Shown: positions 1 through 7,689, numbered from the stretch's first letter. The stretch: DNA of 36,075 bases from an uncultured Sphingopyxis sp. (GCA_937957805.1 CALFXW010000239.1:1-36075); one strand, 5' to 3'. The notes: a model not told the origin generated them from the letters alone. Translations and numbers: made by a program.

Positions 1-200
1 CTCGAACCGAGCCTCGTCGAGTCCGTGTTTCGCGAGGACGTCCGCCCGCGCGCGCCCCGAGGCCGACAGATCGACGCAGAGCTCGGCGTACCGCTCGACG
101 GTCCATCCCGTGAGGTTGCCCTCCGCGCGCTTCACGCCGTCGAACGGCAGCGAGCGGATCGGCATGCCCTCCGGCGCCATGCGCGTGCCCGTGCGCGACC
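1..200 (-). CDS. Partial gene of unknown function (chimeric end fragment)
   Basis: On the minus strand, roughly 200 down to 1, an open frame reads through MAPEGMPIRSLPFDGVKR and continues with no stop to the window edge (about 60 codons). Composition and frame differ from the neighbouring piece, which is read in another phase. I do not recognise the family. The soluble, charged sequence has no membrane segment. The right boundary is uncertain (about 180-215), where the frame stops matching the HAMP-like piece. It is probably a scrap of an unrelated genome joined during assembly, so its function should not be attributed to the sphingomonad. Confidence 0.3.
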
Positions 201-305
201 GCAGCACGCGCGGCCTGGGCGAGCGCCACGATCGGCTTCGAGACGAGACGCTGGAGGCCGCCTGCCACGCCCAGCGCCGTGAGTCCCCCGATGAGCAGCA
301 TCGCC
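200..305 (-). CDS. Fragment resembling the TM2-HAMP segment of a sensor protein
   Basis: The minus-strand translation of this short stretch gives a hydrophobic run (LLIGGLTALGVAGGLQ) followed directly by RLVSKPIVALAQAAR. That is the pattern of a second membrane helix leading into a HAMP linker, with the conserved Pro after the membrane, as in histidine kinases and chemoreceptors. It does not match the C-terminus expected of KdpA, whose frame it continues. It therefore looks like a separate piece joined at the shared run around 285-305. The assignment rests on about 35 residues and is tentative. Confidence 0.3.
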
Positions 306-620
306 ACGCCCAGTGATGTCTGGAACCAATCACTGGTGACGGTCAGGCCGCCGAAAGCACTGCCGTTGTTATTGGCAGCGGATGCGAAGGCGTACAGCAC
401 CTCGGAGAATCCGTGGATGGATCCGGGCGTGCCCGGATCACCGCCGTTGCCCTGAAAGTCCTTGGTAGAGGGCAGAATCACGGTTATCGCCGTGCCGACC
501 AGCACCAGTACCGGCATCACCAGGATCGACAGGGCGGCCATCGTGATCACGTGCCGGCCGATCTGCTTTCCGAGAAACTCAGGCGTACGACCCACGAGCA
601 GGCCACCGACGAAGACCGCG
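290..620 (-). CDS. kdpA: Fragment of kdpA, potassium-transporting ATPase subunit A
   Basis: The minus-strand frame whose first complete codon ends at 619 reads AVFVGGLLVGRTPEFLGKQI, then a membrane helix (ITMAALSILVMPVLVLVG). Next comes the pore-loop region ending in the selectivity-type motif ASAANNNGSAFGG, then DWFQTSLGVAMLLIG. This is the C-terminal third of KdpA, the K+-selecting, channel-like membrane subunit of the Kdp P-type ATPase. The start, the first two thirds and the true C-terminus are absent. There is no kdpB nearby and both borders run into unrelated proteins, so this is a broken piece. It need not come from the same organism as the rest of the window. Confidence 0.75.
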
Positions 621-795
621 AAGGGGAGGCCATCAGCTGGCACCTCAAGGAAGCGCTGAAACTGCCCGATGCCAAGGTGCGCCGCATCACCTTCAACGAG
701 ATCACCAAGAAGGCCATCCTGGAGGCCATCGAGAACCCACGGACCATCGACGTGCACCTGGTCGATGCCCAACAGGCGCGCCGTGTCCTCGCGCG
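598..795 (+). CDS. topA: Fragment of topA, DNA topoisomerase I
   Basis: Plus-strand frame 2 reads ATDEDREGEAISWHL, the conserved DxD-containing end of the TOPRIM domain of type IA topoisomerases. It then reads VRRITFNEITKKAI and ENPRTIDVHLVDAQQARRVL, the segment leading towards domain III. Only about 65 residues are present: the active-site tyrosine and everything else are missing. The reading frame continues without interruption into the coaE tail, giving a false 183-codon open frame (413-964). The left join lies inside 601-620, where the same bases encode ATDEDR on this strand and the VFVGG motif of KdpA on the other. Confidence 0.75.
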
Positions 796-964
796 GCCGG
801 GGATGCGCGCGGAAAAATTTGCCGCGATTCGCGCCCTCCAAATGCCCGATGCCGACAAACGCGCCCGCGCCGACCATGTCATCGATACCGGGGTTCCGCT
901 GGCTGAAACACGCGCGCAAATATTGGCGCTGATCGCTTGCCTAAGCGCAAGGGCGGGCGCATAG
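785..964 (+). CDS. coaE: Dephospho-CoA kinase, C-terminal part only
   Basis: The last ~55 codons before the TAG at 962-964 read ARPGMRAEKFAAIRALQMPD, then KRARADHVIDTGVPL and an LxETRAQI-type helix. This is the conserved C-terminal portion of CoaE, which phosphorylates dephospho-CoA in the last step of coenzyme A synthesis. In sphingomonads coaE commonly sits directly upstream of dnaQ, as here, so this is probably where the genuine chromosome begins. The P-loop and substrate-binding N-terminal two thirds are missing and replaced by a topA fragment in the same frame. The join falls around 777-800, in bases that fit both proteins (RRVL / RVLARP). Confidence 0.7.
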   Translation, partial: VLARPGMRAEKFAAIRALQMPDADKRARADHVIDTGVPLAETRAQILALIACLSARAGA

Positions 965-1027
965 TCAGCGCATAATCCTGTGTCCGATGTCCGAATCATC
1001 GCGCCGCAGGCAAAGGTTAAGTGACTG

Positions 1028-1780
1028 ATGTTGCGTGAGATTATTTTTGATACCGAAACCACTGGCCTACATGCCAACGATGGTGACCGCATTGTTGAAA
1101 TTGGCGCCATTGAAATGGTCAATCGGGTCGAAACCGGGCGCAGCTTTCACTGTTATTTGAACCCCGAACGCGCCATGCCCCCCGACGCGCAGGCGGTGCA
1201 TGGATTGTCGGACGCCTTTTTGTCCGACAAGCCGCTATTTGGCGCGATTGTCGATGATTTCCTGACCTTCATTGGCGACGATGCGCAGTTGGTTGCGCAT
1301 AATGCCAGCTTTGATTTCGGCTTTATCGATGCCGAACTGGTGCGCGCGGGCTTGGCTCCGCTCGACCGGGATCGGATGGTCGATACGCTCGCCATCGCGC
1401 GCAAGCGCCACCCGGGGGCCAAACTCAGCCTCGATGCGCTGTGCACACGCTATGGTATCGACCGCAGCCGCCGGGTCAAACATGGTGCGCTGCTCGACGC
1501 TGAATTGCTGGCGCAGCTTTATGTCGAATTGATCGGCGGACGGCAGATTGGACTGCATCTGGTTGGTGATAATGCGGGGGCAGAAGCCGCTGCGATCGCG
1601 TCGAGCACGATGTTAAAGCGCATCGAACGCCCGTTTCGCGCACCGCGCATTTTTACGGTGCCGGCGGCGGATTTTGCCAACCACCGCGCCTTTATCGCCG
1701 CCATAAAAGACCATCTGTGGGGCGATGCCCCCATGGATTCGGACAGGATTGAGAAAGGAGGAAATGGCGAAGCAGCTTAA
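1028..1780 (+). CDS. dnaQ: DNA polymerase III epsilon subunit (3'-5' proofreading exonuclease)
   Basis: This 250-residue DEDDh exonuclease proofreads within the replicative polymerase core. Motif ExoI is DTETTG (D8, E10), ExoII is HNASFD at 91-96 with D96, and ExoIII has H152 and D157 in KHGALLDAE, so the catalytic set is complete. After about residue 180 comes a divergent tail that in this family tethers the subunit to the alpha polymerase. The start ATG at 1028 is preceded by an AAAGG-type ribosome site about 10 bases upstream. It follows coaE at 63 bp and is followed by hpf at 38 bp, the usual sphingomonad order. Confidence 0.95.
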   Translation: MLREIIFDTETTGLHANDGDRIVEIGAIEMVNRVETGRSFHCYLNPERAMPPDAQAVHGLSDAFLSDKPLFGAIVDDFLTFIGDDAQLVAHNASFDFGFIDAELVRAGLAPLDRDRMVDTLAIARKRHPGAKLSLDALCTRYGIDRSRRVKHGALLDAELLAQLYVELIGGRQIGLHLVGDNAGAEAAAIASSTMLKRIERPFRAPRIFTVPAADFANHRAFIAAIKDHLWGDAPMDSDRIEKGGNGEAA

Positions 1781-1818
1781 TTTTTGGGTTATCTTTCAAA
1801 GATAAAAGGAGATGGACG

Positions 1819-2394
1819 ATGGATATTCGTGTTTCTGGCCACCAGATTGCTACCGGCACCGCTTTGCAAACGCATGTGACCGACCGGCTGCACGCCATCG
1901 CCGACAAATATTTTGCCCGGGCGATTTCCAGCCATGTCACCTTTGGCCGTGGGCCGCATGGATCGCTTGCCTGCGACATTGTCGCGCATGTCATGCAAGG
2001 GGTGCTGCTGAAAGGACGCGGGCAGGCGCAGGACGCGCATGTCGCATTTGAACAGGCGGCAGAACGGGTGGAAAAGCAACTGCGCCGATATACCAACCGC
2101 TTGAAATCGCGCGGCGGCGGCGCCGAACCTGCCAACATCGATGATTTGCCCTTTGACGCGGGCTATACTTTGTTCGAAGCCAATGAGGCGGAGGAGGCAT
2201 CGGGCGATGCCCCGGCGATTATCGCCGAAACGCGGGTCGATGTGCCCAGCGCCAGCGTTTCGGACGCGGTGATGATGCTCGATTTGCGTAACACCAACGC
2301 ATTGTTGTTCGTCAACCTCGCGACCGGCGTCCATAATATGGTCTATCGCCGTAATGATGGCATGATCGGCTGGGTCGAACCGGCGCGCGGATAG
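1819..2394 (+). CDS. hpf: Long-form ribosome hibernation promoting factor
   Basis: A 191-residue protein. Residues 1 to about 100 form the S30AE/RaiA-type beta-alpha-beta domain that binds the 30S decoding region. An acidic linker (about 105-130) leads to the C-terminal dimerisation domain of the long form (residues 130-191, containing MMLDLRNTNALLFVNLATG). Long HPF holds ribosomes as inactive 100S dimers in stationary phase. A strong AAAGGAG site ends 7 bases before ATG 1819. An in-frame-independent ATG at 1812 lies inside the Shine-Dalgarno region and is not used here. The neighbour ptsN is the usual partner, but rpoN, often present in the same cluster in other bacteria, is absent. Confidence 0.93.
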   Translation: MDIRVSGHQIATGTALQTHVTDRLHAIADKYFARAISSHVTFGRGPHGSLACDIVAHVMQGVLLKGRGQAQDAHVAFEQAAERVEKQLRRYTNRLKSRGGGAEPANIDDLPFDAGYTLFEANEAEEASGDAPAIIAETRVDVPSASVSDAVMMLDLRNTNALLFVNLATGVHNMVYRRNDGMIGWVEPARG

Positions 2395-2552
2395 CCACGC
2401 TGGTCGATAGGGCGGCGGCCCTTCCCCCCGAAAGGGCTAGCCTTTTGGGTCTAAGGGGACTAAGGGGCCGCCAAACTATGCCGCAACGCCCCGTGCCGAT
2501 TTTGGCCAGTGCCGCGCTACATACCCCCAATATACAGATTTTACGATATAAA
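2395..2552. other. hpf-ptsN intergenic gap with a possible terminator hairpin
   Basis: About 2428-2452 holds a hairpin-forming run: CCC/GGG outer pairs around AAAGG..CCTTT with a CTAG centre, followed by T-rich bases on the plus strand. It could attenuate transcription leaving hpf. An open frame runs from 2445 into ptsN, but this stretch encodes nothing resembling the EIIA fold, so I treat it as untranslated. Confidence 0.35.
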
Positions 2553-3020
2553 ATGACCAATCTTGCCAATCTGATTTACCCTGCGACGGTGCGCGCGCAA
2601 GTGACGCTCGATTCCAAGCGCGCCTTTTTCACCACCGCCGGACAATTGGCGGCGAGCGCGCTTGGCCTTGATGCGGGTGAAGTGGCCGATGCGCTGCTCG
2701 AACGCGAACGGCTTGGCTCGACCGCTTTTGGTCGGGGGATGGCAACCCCGCATGCGCGGCTCAGCGGCCTAAATGGCGTCAAGGGCATGTTCCTGCAACT
2801 GGCGCGGCCGGTGGAATTTGACGCGATTGATGCGCTGCCCGTCGACCTTATCTTCGTGCTCCTTTCCCCGATGGATGCTGGGGCCGATCATTTGAAGGCG
2901 CTGGCGCAGGTTTCGCGCTTTTTCCGCGATGAAGCATCGGTTGCGCGGTTGCGCGGGGCGCGCACGACAGAGGCGATTTACGCGATTTTGACCGGCGAAG
3001 AAACGCGCGACGCCGCCTGA
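2553..3020 (+). CDS. ptsN: PTS-Ntr EIIA component (nitrogen regulatory phosphotransfer protein)
   Basis: From ATG 2553 the protein has 155 residues, the normal size for EIIA-Ntr. The phosphorylated histidine is H67 in GRGMATPHARL, and the PVDLIFVLLSP strand and the DHLKALAQVSRFF helix are typical. EIIA-Ntr receives phosphate from NPr and regulates potassium transport, stringent response and envelope functions; it transports no sugar. The upstream in-frame ATG at 2445 would add 36 non-homologous residues and was rejected. Its TGA (3018-3020) shares one base with the ATG of the following thioesterase, so the two are likely translationally coupled. Confidence 0.93.
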   Translation: MTNLANLIYPATVRAQVTLDSKRAFFTTAGQLAASALGLDAGEVADALLERERLGSTAFGRGMATPHARLSGLNGVKGMFLQLARPVEFDAIDALPVDLIFVLLSPMDAGADHLKALAQVSRFFRDEASVARLRGARTTEAIYAILTGEETRDAA

Positions 3021-3514
3021 TGGCAGGAATGGGCGCGGATCGGGCAGGCGAAGCGGGCGAAAACGTCCATTTCCGCGCGCTCGAATCGCTTTATGCCCAC
3101 GCGGCAATCAACCAGAGCTTCCCCTCCACGCTCCATATTTTGGCAGCGGGGGAATCGCGGATCGATTTTGATGTGACTGATGCGCATTTCCACGCCGCAG
3201 GCGCAGCGCATGGCACCATCTATTTCAAAATGCTCGACGATGCGGCATTTTACGCGACCAACAGCCTGGTCAGTGACCGTTTTTTGCTGACCACCGCGTT
3301 CAACCTGCTTTTCACCCGCCCGTTAAAGGCAGGGCCGGTCAGCGCCTATGGTCGCTGGATCAGCGGACGTCGCCGGGTTTTCGTTGCCGATGCACGGCTG
3401 GTCGATGCAAGCGGTGAAGAAGTGGCGCGCGGCACCGGCACCTTCATGCGGTCGAGCTTTCCCCTATCCTCCCTACCCGGCTATCGCGCCGATGATGTTG
3501 TGGCGGGCGGATGA
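3020..3514 (+). CDS. PaaI-type hotdog thioesterase
   Basis: A 164-residue hotdog-fold protein. The core helix region AAHGTIYFKMLDDAAFYATN is the PaaI/4HBT signature with the HGT variant, followed by the LLFTRPLKAGPVSAYGRW strand and VFVADARLVDASGEEVARG. The family hydrolyses acyl-CoA or acyl-carrier thioesters; substrate cannot be read from sequence. The start codon at 3020 overlaps the ptsN stop by one base (TGATG), and the end overlaps DUF1491 by four (ATGA, 3511-3514). An internal ATG at 3029 is a possible alternative start. Confidence 0.85.
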   Translation: MAGMGADRAGEAGENVHFRALESLYAHAAINQSFPSTLHILAAGESRIDFDVTDAHFHAAGAAHGTIYFKMLDDAAFYATNSLVSDRFLLTTAFNLLFTRPLKAGPVSAYGRWISGRRRVFVADARLVDASGEEVARGTGTFMRSSFPLSSLPGYRADDVVAGG

Positions 3515-3846
3515 GCGCGCGCATGCCGGCACATTTGCTGGTTTCGGCCCTGGTGCGCCGGGTGCAGGCGGCGGGCGGCTTTGCCTATGTCCTGCAACGC
3601 GGCGATGCGGATGCGGGCGCAATTCTGGTCGAATGTAGCGACAAGGGGCAGCGGCAAATGCTGCTCGAACAGGCGCGCGACATGGCGGGACGGGTGCATT
3701 GGCGCGAAATGCCGCTCCACCAAGATGAAGCGGCACATGCCGAAATGCTCGCCAAAAGACGGCGGGCCGACCCCGATATCTGGATAATTGAACTGGATAT
3801 CGCGGATGCAGGGCGGTTCGCCGCTGAAATATTGCCTGACGCTTGA
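3511..3846 (+). CDS. DUF1491 family protein
   Basis: A 111-residue protein matching the alphaproteobacterial DUF1491 pattern: an N-terminal LLVSALVRRVQAAGGFAYVL segment, GDADAGAILVE, and near the C-terminus the RRRADPDIWIIELD motif. It has no signal peptide or membrane helix, so it is cytosolic. Function is not established. It overlaps the preceding thioesterase by ATGA and is probably made from the ptsN transcript. Confidence 0.85.
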   Translation: MSARMPAHLLVSALVRRVQAAGGFAYVLQRGDADAGAILVECSDKGQRQMLLEQARDMAGRVHWREMPLHQDEAAHAEMLAKRRRADPDIWIIELDIADAGRFAAEILPDA

Positions 3847-4056
3847 TTTTCGCGCTGCACTGCAACAAAGGCCGCGCCAGCTAGAGGCGTAGGTTGCCCC
3901 GATGCTGCCGCCTGTCCATATTTTCTTGGGCAAGCGACCAGCATCTAGCCATGGGATGGCAGGGGGTGGACACGCAGACGCGGGGGCCATGCGCCGCAAA
4001 TTGTTTCGACGATAGCGCGGCAGTTTCATGACCTTGGCGCATATTTTGAAGACCCG
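3847..4056. other. Intergenic region upstream of the SleB-like gene
   Basis: 210 bp with no supported gene. It contains a 7-bp inverted pair (GATGCTG at 3901-3907, CAGCATC at 3940-3946) around a 32-base spacer, which may be chance. I see no clear promoter or small-RNA signature. Confidence 0.4.
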
Positions 4057-4695
4057 ATGAGTCGAATTTTTCGTACCGCCAGCGTAGCGGCCATTTGTGC
4101 CACTTTCGCCACGGCAATTGTGCTGACCGTTCCCGGCGCCGCGCAGGAAGTTTCCAGCGTCCTGCAAGATACAAATCAGCCGGGTGACGTTGTTTTTGAA
4201 CCGGCACCCGCAAACGCGCTGCCGATCCCCCAAAATAGCGATACAGATGTCGCGCCTGACGCAGCGGATGATGCGGCATCGCCGCGTGGTGACACGCTCA
4301 GCGAAACCGTTGCGATGGCCGATACCAGCGTCGATGGCGCAGAACATCGCTGCCTCGCTACCGCCATTTATTACGAATCGCGCGCCGAATCGCTCGAAGG
4401 CCAATTGGCAGTTGCCAATGTCGTGATCAACCGCGCCGAATCGGGCCGCTTTGCACCCAGCATTTGCGGCGTGTTGCGCCAACGCAGCCAATTTTCCTTT
4501 GTGCGTGGCGGGGTTATCCCCACTCCGCCCGAAAACAGCCAGTGGCGCACAGCCGTCGCGGTCGCCAGCGTCGCACTGGATGAAAGCTGGGCCAGCCCGG
4601 TTCCCGGCGCGCTGTTTTTCCACGCCGCGCGCGTTTCGCCGGGCTGGAACCGTCCACGCCTCGCGCGGTTGGGCAATCATATTTTCTATCGCTGA
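4057..4695 (+). CDS. Cell wall hydrolase, SleB/CwlJ (Hydrolase_2) family, exported
   Basis: 212 residues with a signal peptide (1 to about 30, cut after GAAQ), then a low-complexity acidic linker to about residue 95 and a C-terminal SleB-like domain. The domain shows CLATAIYYESRAE with the expected catalytic glutamate E107, GQLAVANVVINRAESGRFAPSI, the CGVLRQRSQFSF segment and a terminal LGNHIFYR. The fold is lysozyme-like, and such proteins cleave peptidoglycan glycan strands in the periplasm. In Proteobacteria the role is growth or remodelling of the wall, since there are no spores. Start ATG 4057 has only a weak ribosome site (GAAGA). Confidence 0.87.
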   Translation: MSRIFRTASVAAICATFATAIVLTVPGAAQEVSSVLQDTNQPGDVVFEPAPANALPIPQNSDTDVAPDAADDAASPRGDTLSETVAMADTSVDGAEHRCLATAIYYESRAESLEGQLAVANVVINRAESGRFAPSICGVLRQRSQFSFVRGGVIPTPPENSQWRTAVAVASVALDESWASPVPGALFFHAARVSPGWNRPRLARLGNHIFYR

Positions 4696-4703
4696 CCGAC
4701 GCT

Positions 4704-4817
4704 CCCCTGCGAAAGCAGGGGCCTAGTGGGGGCGCGCTTTCCTGTCGTTCCTAGGCTCCTGCTTCCGCAGGAGCACAGATAGGAGCGCCTCCTGCTTCCG
4801 CAGGAGCACAGATAGGA
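4704..4817 (+). repeat. Three-hairpin intergenic repeat, copy 1
   Basis: A palindrome CCCCTGC-GAAA-GCAGGGG is followed by a spacer containing GGCGCGCTTT and CCTAGG. Two near-identical tandem modules come next, each a CTCCTGC-TTCC-GCAGGAG hairpin followed by CACAGATAGGA. The same architecture occurs inverted at 17,954-18,087. It is noncoding, lying between the SleB-like gene and the convergent DUF4402 gene. Confidence 0.85.
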
Positions 4818-4825
4818 ATGCCCAC

Positions 4826-4859
4826 CCCCCACCCCCCTCCCGTAAACGGGAGAGGGGGG
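4826..4859. repeat. C-rich/G-rich palindrome
   Basis: A CCCCCCTCCCGT-AAACGGGAGAGGGGGG inverted repeat between convergent genes. Related C-rich palindromes sit at 18,266-18,294 and 30,733-30,756. It may act as a bidirectional transcription stop but lacks a T tract on either side. Confidence 0.5.
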
Positions 4860-4909
4860 TATCGGCTCGTATCTCAATACGTACCGATTGCTGTTACCAT
4901 CCCTGTCGC

Positions 4910-5476
4910 TCACTCATAATCGACGGTGACGGGGATGCGGCCATGAAAATTGCCGCTGACCGTGCCGATCAGCCGCAATTCTGCACCAAAGCGCACCTCC
5001 AGCCGCCCATCGGGGCCGAGCGGCAGCACGGGCGCGACATCGCTGGCGATATTGCTGATGAGGATACGGCCGTTGGTGCCGTTCATGCTCGCCTCACTGG
5101 GGATGGTGATGCGCACCATCCGCCCCGGTTCGCCCTCTATCAATATCCGTCCGGACAGGATAAAACCGCCCAGTGAACGTACATCGCCCACCGCGTGCGT
5201 GCTCGAATTGGCATCGATGGTTAGCGTGCCGCCGCCCGTTCCGGCAACCAGCCGTGCAAAATCCAAATTGGTGACCACTTCGACGCGCAGCGGGCGGCTG
5301 GTGGTCGGCATGGCCGCGCCGTCGGTGGGTGCAGGCGCACATAATAGGCATTGGGCAGCGACGGGACTGGCCGCCAGCAACCCGCAAAACAGGGTCACCC
5401 CGCATATCAGGAGCAGGGCAAGCACGCGCCGGTAAAGCGCGCGCGGCAAAAAATGCCACATGGCCATGACACCCAT
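4910..5476 (-). CDS. DUF4402 domain protein, exported
   Basis: About 188 residues from ATG 5476 (other in-frame ATGs at 5467 and 5461; a TTG at 5485 opens the frame but is less likely). A basic N-terminus and a long hydrophobic signal segment (LALLLICGVTLFCGLLAAS) are cut near PVAA-QC. The mature part has the DUF4402 pattern: DFARLVAGTGGGTLTID, a GRILIEGEPGRMVRITIPS strand, a pseudopilin-like beta-rich body and a final TVDYE. Proteins of this domain in sphingomonads are secreted and of unknown role. It diverges from the PBP gene at 5599 across 122 bp, so both promoters must lie there. Confidence 0.8.
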   Translation of the reverse strand: MGVMAMWHFLPRALYRRVLALLLICGVTLFCGLLAASPVAAQCLLCAPAPTDGAAMPTTSRPLRVEVVTNLDFARLVAGTGGGTLTIDANSSTHAVGDVRSLGGFILSGRILIEGEPGRMVRITIPSEASMNGTNGRILISNIASDVAPVLPLGPDGRLEVRFGAELRLIGTVSGNFHGRIPVTVDYE

Positions 5477-5598
5477 GTAGCGCAAATATGGTAAAACAGC
5501 GGTAAATGGCGCGGATTAGCGCCGGATTTTCAGCGCCTTGCCTTCCGGCGCAGCGACGGGGCTTGCCCTCCCCATCATGGCCCCCTAACCATGGCGTC

Positions 5599-7689
5599 AT
5601 GGCCCGTCGCCCCCAGCCTGCTGCCAAACCCGAAGCGGGGCGATTTCGCCGCATAATGACGCGCATTTTCCGCTGGGGTCTGGCACTTGGCCTGCTGGCC
5701 ATGGTCGGCATAGGCGTGGCGGTCGGCATCGCGGTCAGCAATCTGCCCGATTTTGAATCGCTGCGCCGGACATCATCGGCGCAAACCATCCGTTTTCATG
5801 ACGTCAATGGCGCGGTCATTGTGTCGATGGGCCCCAATTATGGCCGCTGGTTGCCGCTTGCCCAAACGCCTGAGGTTATGCGCGATGCGATGGTGGCGGT
5901 GGAGGATCGGCGCTTTGCCTATCATTTCGGGATTGATCCGGTCGGCCTTGCACGTTCGGTTGCCATCGCGGTCGAACGGCGCGGCAGCGGGCGGCGGATG
6001 CAGGGTGCATCGACCATCACCCAGCAATTGGCGCGCAACCTGTTCCTGTCGAACAGCTATTCGCTCTCTCGCAAAGCGCGCGAAGCAATTTTGGCGATGG
6101 CGCTCGAATGGAAATTTTCCAAGGATCAGATCCTCGAACTCTACCTCAACAAAGTCTATTTCGGCGGCGGCAGTTACGGCATTGACGCTGCATCGCGGCG
6201 TTTTTTCGGCCATGGCGCGGAAACGCTGAACCTCTCCGAAGCCGCCGTCATCGCCGGTCTGGTCAAGGCACCGTCGCAATATTCGCCCACCGCCGATGCC
6301 GCCGCTGCGATTGGGCGGGCAGGGGTTGTGTTGAACGTGATGGAGGATGCAGGGTTCATCACGCCTGCACAGCGGCGCAGCGCATCGCCCGCGTCGGTAC
6401 AAATGGCGATTGAACCCAATCAGAATAGCGCGCGATATTTCACTGACTGGGTGCTGCCGCAATTGGACGGGCTGGTCGATGAACCCAATGAACCGCTCGA
6501 CGTTTGGACCAGCCTCGACCTCGATATGCAGCGCGCTGCAACCGCAGCGATACAGGCCAATACGCCCGCCGGCGCGCAGGGGGCGCTGGTTGCGCTCGAC
6601 CGCGATGGGGCGGTGCGCGCGATGGTCGGCGGGCGCGATTATGTCACCTCAAACTATAATCGCGCGACGGTGGCGCAGCGGCAACCGGGGTCGGCATGGA
6701 AGCTGTTCGTTTATATGGCGGCGCTCGAATCCGGGTTCAAAGTCGATGATCCGGTGGTTGATGAACCGATCACCATCAGCGGTTGGAGCCCGCGTAACAG
6801 CAGCGGGCGCTTTGCCGGCGCGATGGATATTCGCACCGCCTTTGCATATTCGGTAAATACGGTGGCGGCGCGCATCGGCGAACAAATTGGCTTTTCGACC
6901 ATCGCCAATATGGCGCGGCGTTTTGGCATAACCTCCCCGCTCAACACTCACCCGTCGATGGTGCTGGGCAGTGCGGAGGTGCGGGTGATTGACATGACCA
7001 CCGCCTTTGCCGAGGTGGCGGCGCAGGGTCATGGCGTCCAGCCCTATGGCATTTCGCGCATCACCACCGCCGACGGGCGCGAGCTGTATCGCCGTCAGGC
7101 CCCGCCGACCAGCCAGTTGGTCGACCCGTGGGTGGCCGCTGGCATAACCGATTTGCTGCAAACCGCTGTCAGTATCGGCACCGGCCGTGCGGCGCAGATT
7201 GGCCGTCCGGTGGCGGGTAAGACCGGCACGACGTCGAGCAATAAGGATGGCTGGTTCCTCGGCTTTTCGAGCGGGATTACCACCGGTGTCTGGATGGGGC
7301 GTGATGATTCGCGACCCGTTCCGGGCTTGCAGGGGGGCAGGGCACCGGCGCAAGCCTTTGCCCAGTTTATGCGTGTGGCGGTGGAGGGGCGGCCGATCGA
7401 AGCCTTTAATACCGAGGCGGAATTGCCCCAATGGCAGCTAGAGGATGATGATTCGGCCTATTTCGGCGACCCCGGCACCGAAGGGGACAATGGCGGCGGC
7501 GTGGAGGGAACCGAAGGCAGCGGGGGAGAGGGGGGCATACCCCCCAATGAACCCGATGATCGCGCACCGCCGCCGACTTTGGGCCGCGAATGGATTGATC
7601 AGGTTACCGGCGCGAATGAGGGGCCGCAGCGTGCCGCCCCGCCGCAACGTTCGCCGCCGCCCAAAAGGGCGGGTGCGCCGGGCGGTTAG
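5599..7689 (+). CDS. Bifunctional class A penicillin-binding protein (PBP1 type)
   Basis: 696 residues from ATG 5599; an earlier in-frame ATG at 5506 would add 31 unconvincing residues. A basic cytoplasmic start is followed by one membrane anchor (about 25-47). The glycosyltransferase-51 domain has VEDRRF with E102, GASTITQQLARNLFLS and LELYLNKVYFGGGSYG. The transpeptidase domain carries all three motifs: S365-A-W-K368, S418-V-N420 and K541-T-G-T. The enzyme polymerises lipid II and cross-links the peptides in the periplasm. The tail after about residue 615 is a disordered Gly/Glu/Pro-rich extension (EGTEGSGGEGG, then APPQRSPPPKR). It diverges from the DUF4402 gene. Confidence 0.93.
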   Translation: MARRPQPAAKPEAGRFRRIMTRIFRWGLALGLLAMVGIGVAVGIAVSNLPDFESLRRTSSAQTIRFHDVNGAVIVSMGPNYGRWLPLAQTPEVMRDAMVAVEDRRFAYHFGIDPVGLARSVAIAVERRGSGRRMQGASTITQQLARNLFLSNSYSLSRKAREAILAMALEWKFSKDQILELYLNKVYFGGGSYGIDAASRRFFGHGAETLNLSEAAVIAGLVKAPSQYSPTADAAAAIGRAGVVLNVMEDAGFITPAQRRSASPASVQMAIEPNQNSARYFTDWVLPQLDGLVDEPNEPLDVWTSLDLDMQRAATAAIQANTPAGAQGALVALDRDGAVRAMVGGRDYVTSNYNRATVAQRQPGSAWKLFVYMAALESGFKVDDPVVDEPITISGWSPRNSSGRFAGAMDIRTAFAYSVNTVAARIGEQIGFSTIANMARRFGITSPLNTHPSMVLGSAEVRVIDMTTAFAEVAAQGHGVQPYGISRITTADGRELYRRQAPPTSQLVDPWVAAGITDLLQTAVSIGTGRAAQIGRPVAGKTGTTSSNKDGWFLGFSSGITTGVWMGRDDSRPVPGLQGGRAPAQAFAQFMRVAVEGRPIEAFNTEAELPQWQLEDDDSAYFGDPGTEGDNGGGVEGTEGSGGEGGIPPNEPDDRAPPPTLGREWIDQVTGANEGPQRAAPPQRSPPPKRAGAPGG

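Noticed and set aside
413..964. A 183-residue open frame as a single gene
   Set aside because: It runs from antisense kdpA through a topA piece into the coaE tail; three unrelated proteins are joined, so it is not one gene.
3481..4680. 399-codon minus-strand open frame opposite DUF1491 and the SleB-like gene
   Set aside because: It covers two well-supported plus-strand genes and shows no family motif.
4704..4817. CRISPR array
   Set aside because: There are only two short direct modules, each an internal hairpin, with no unique spacers of constant length and no cas genes.
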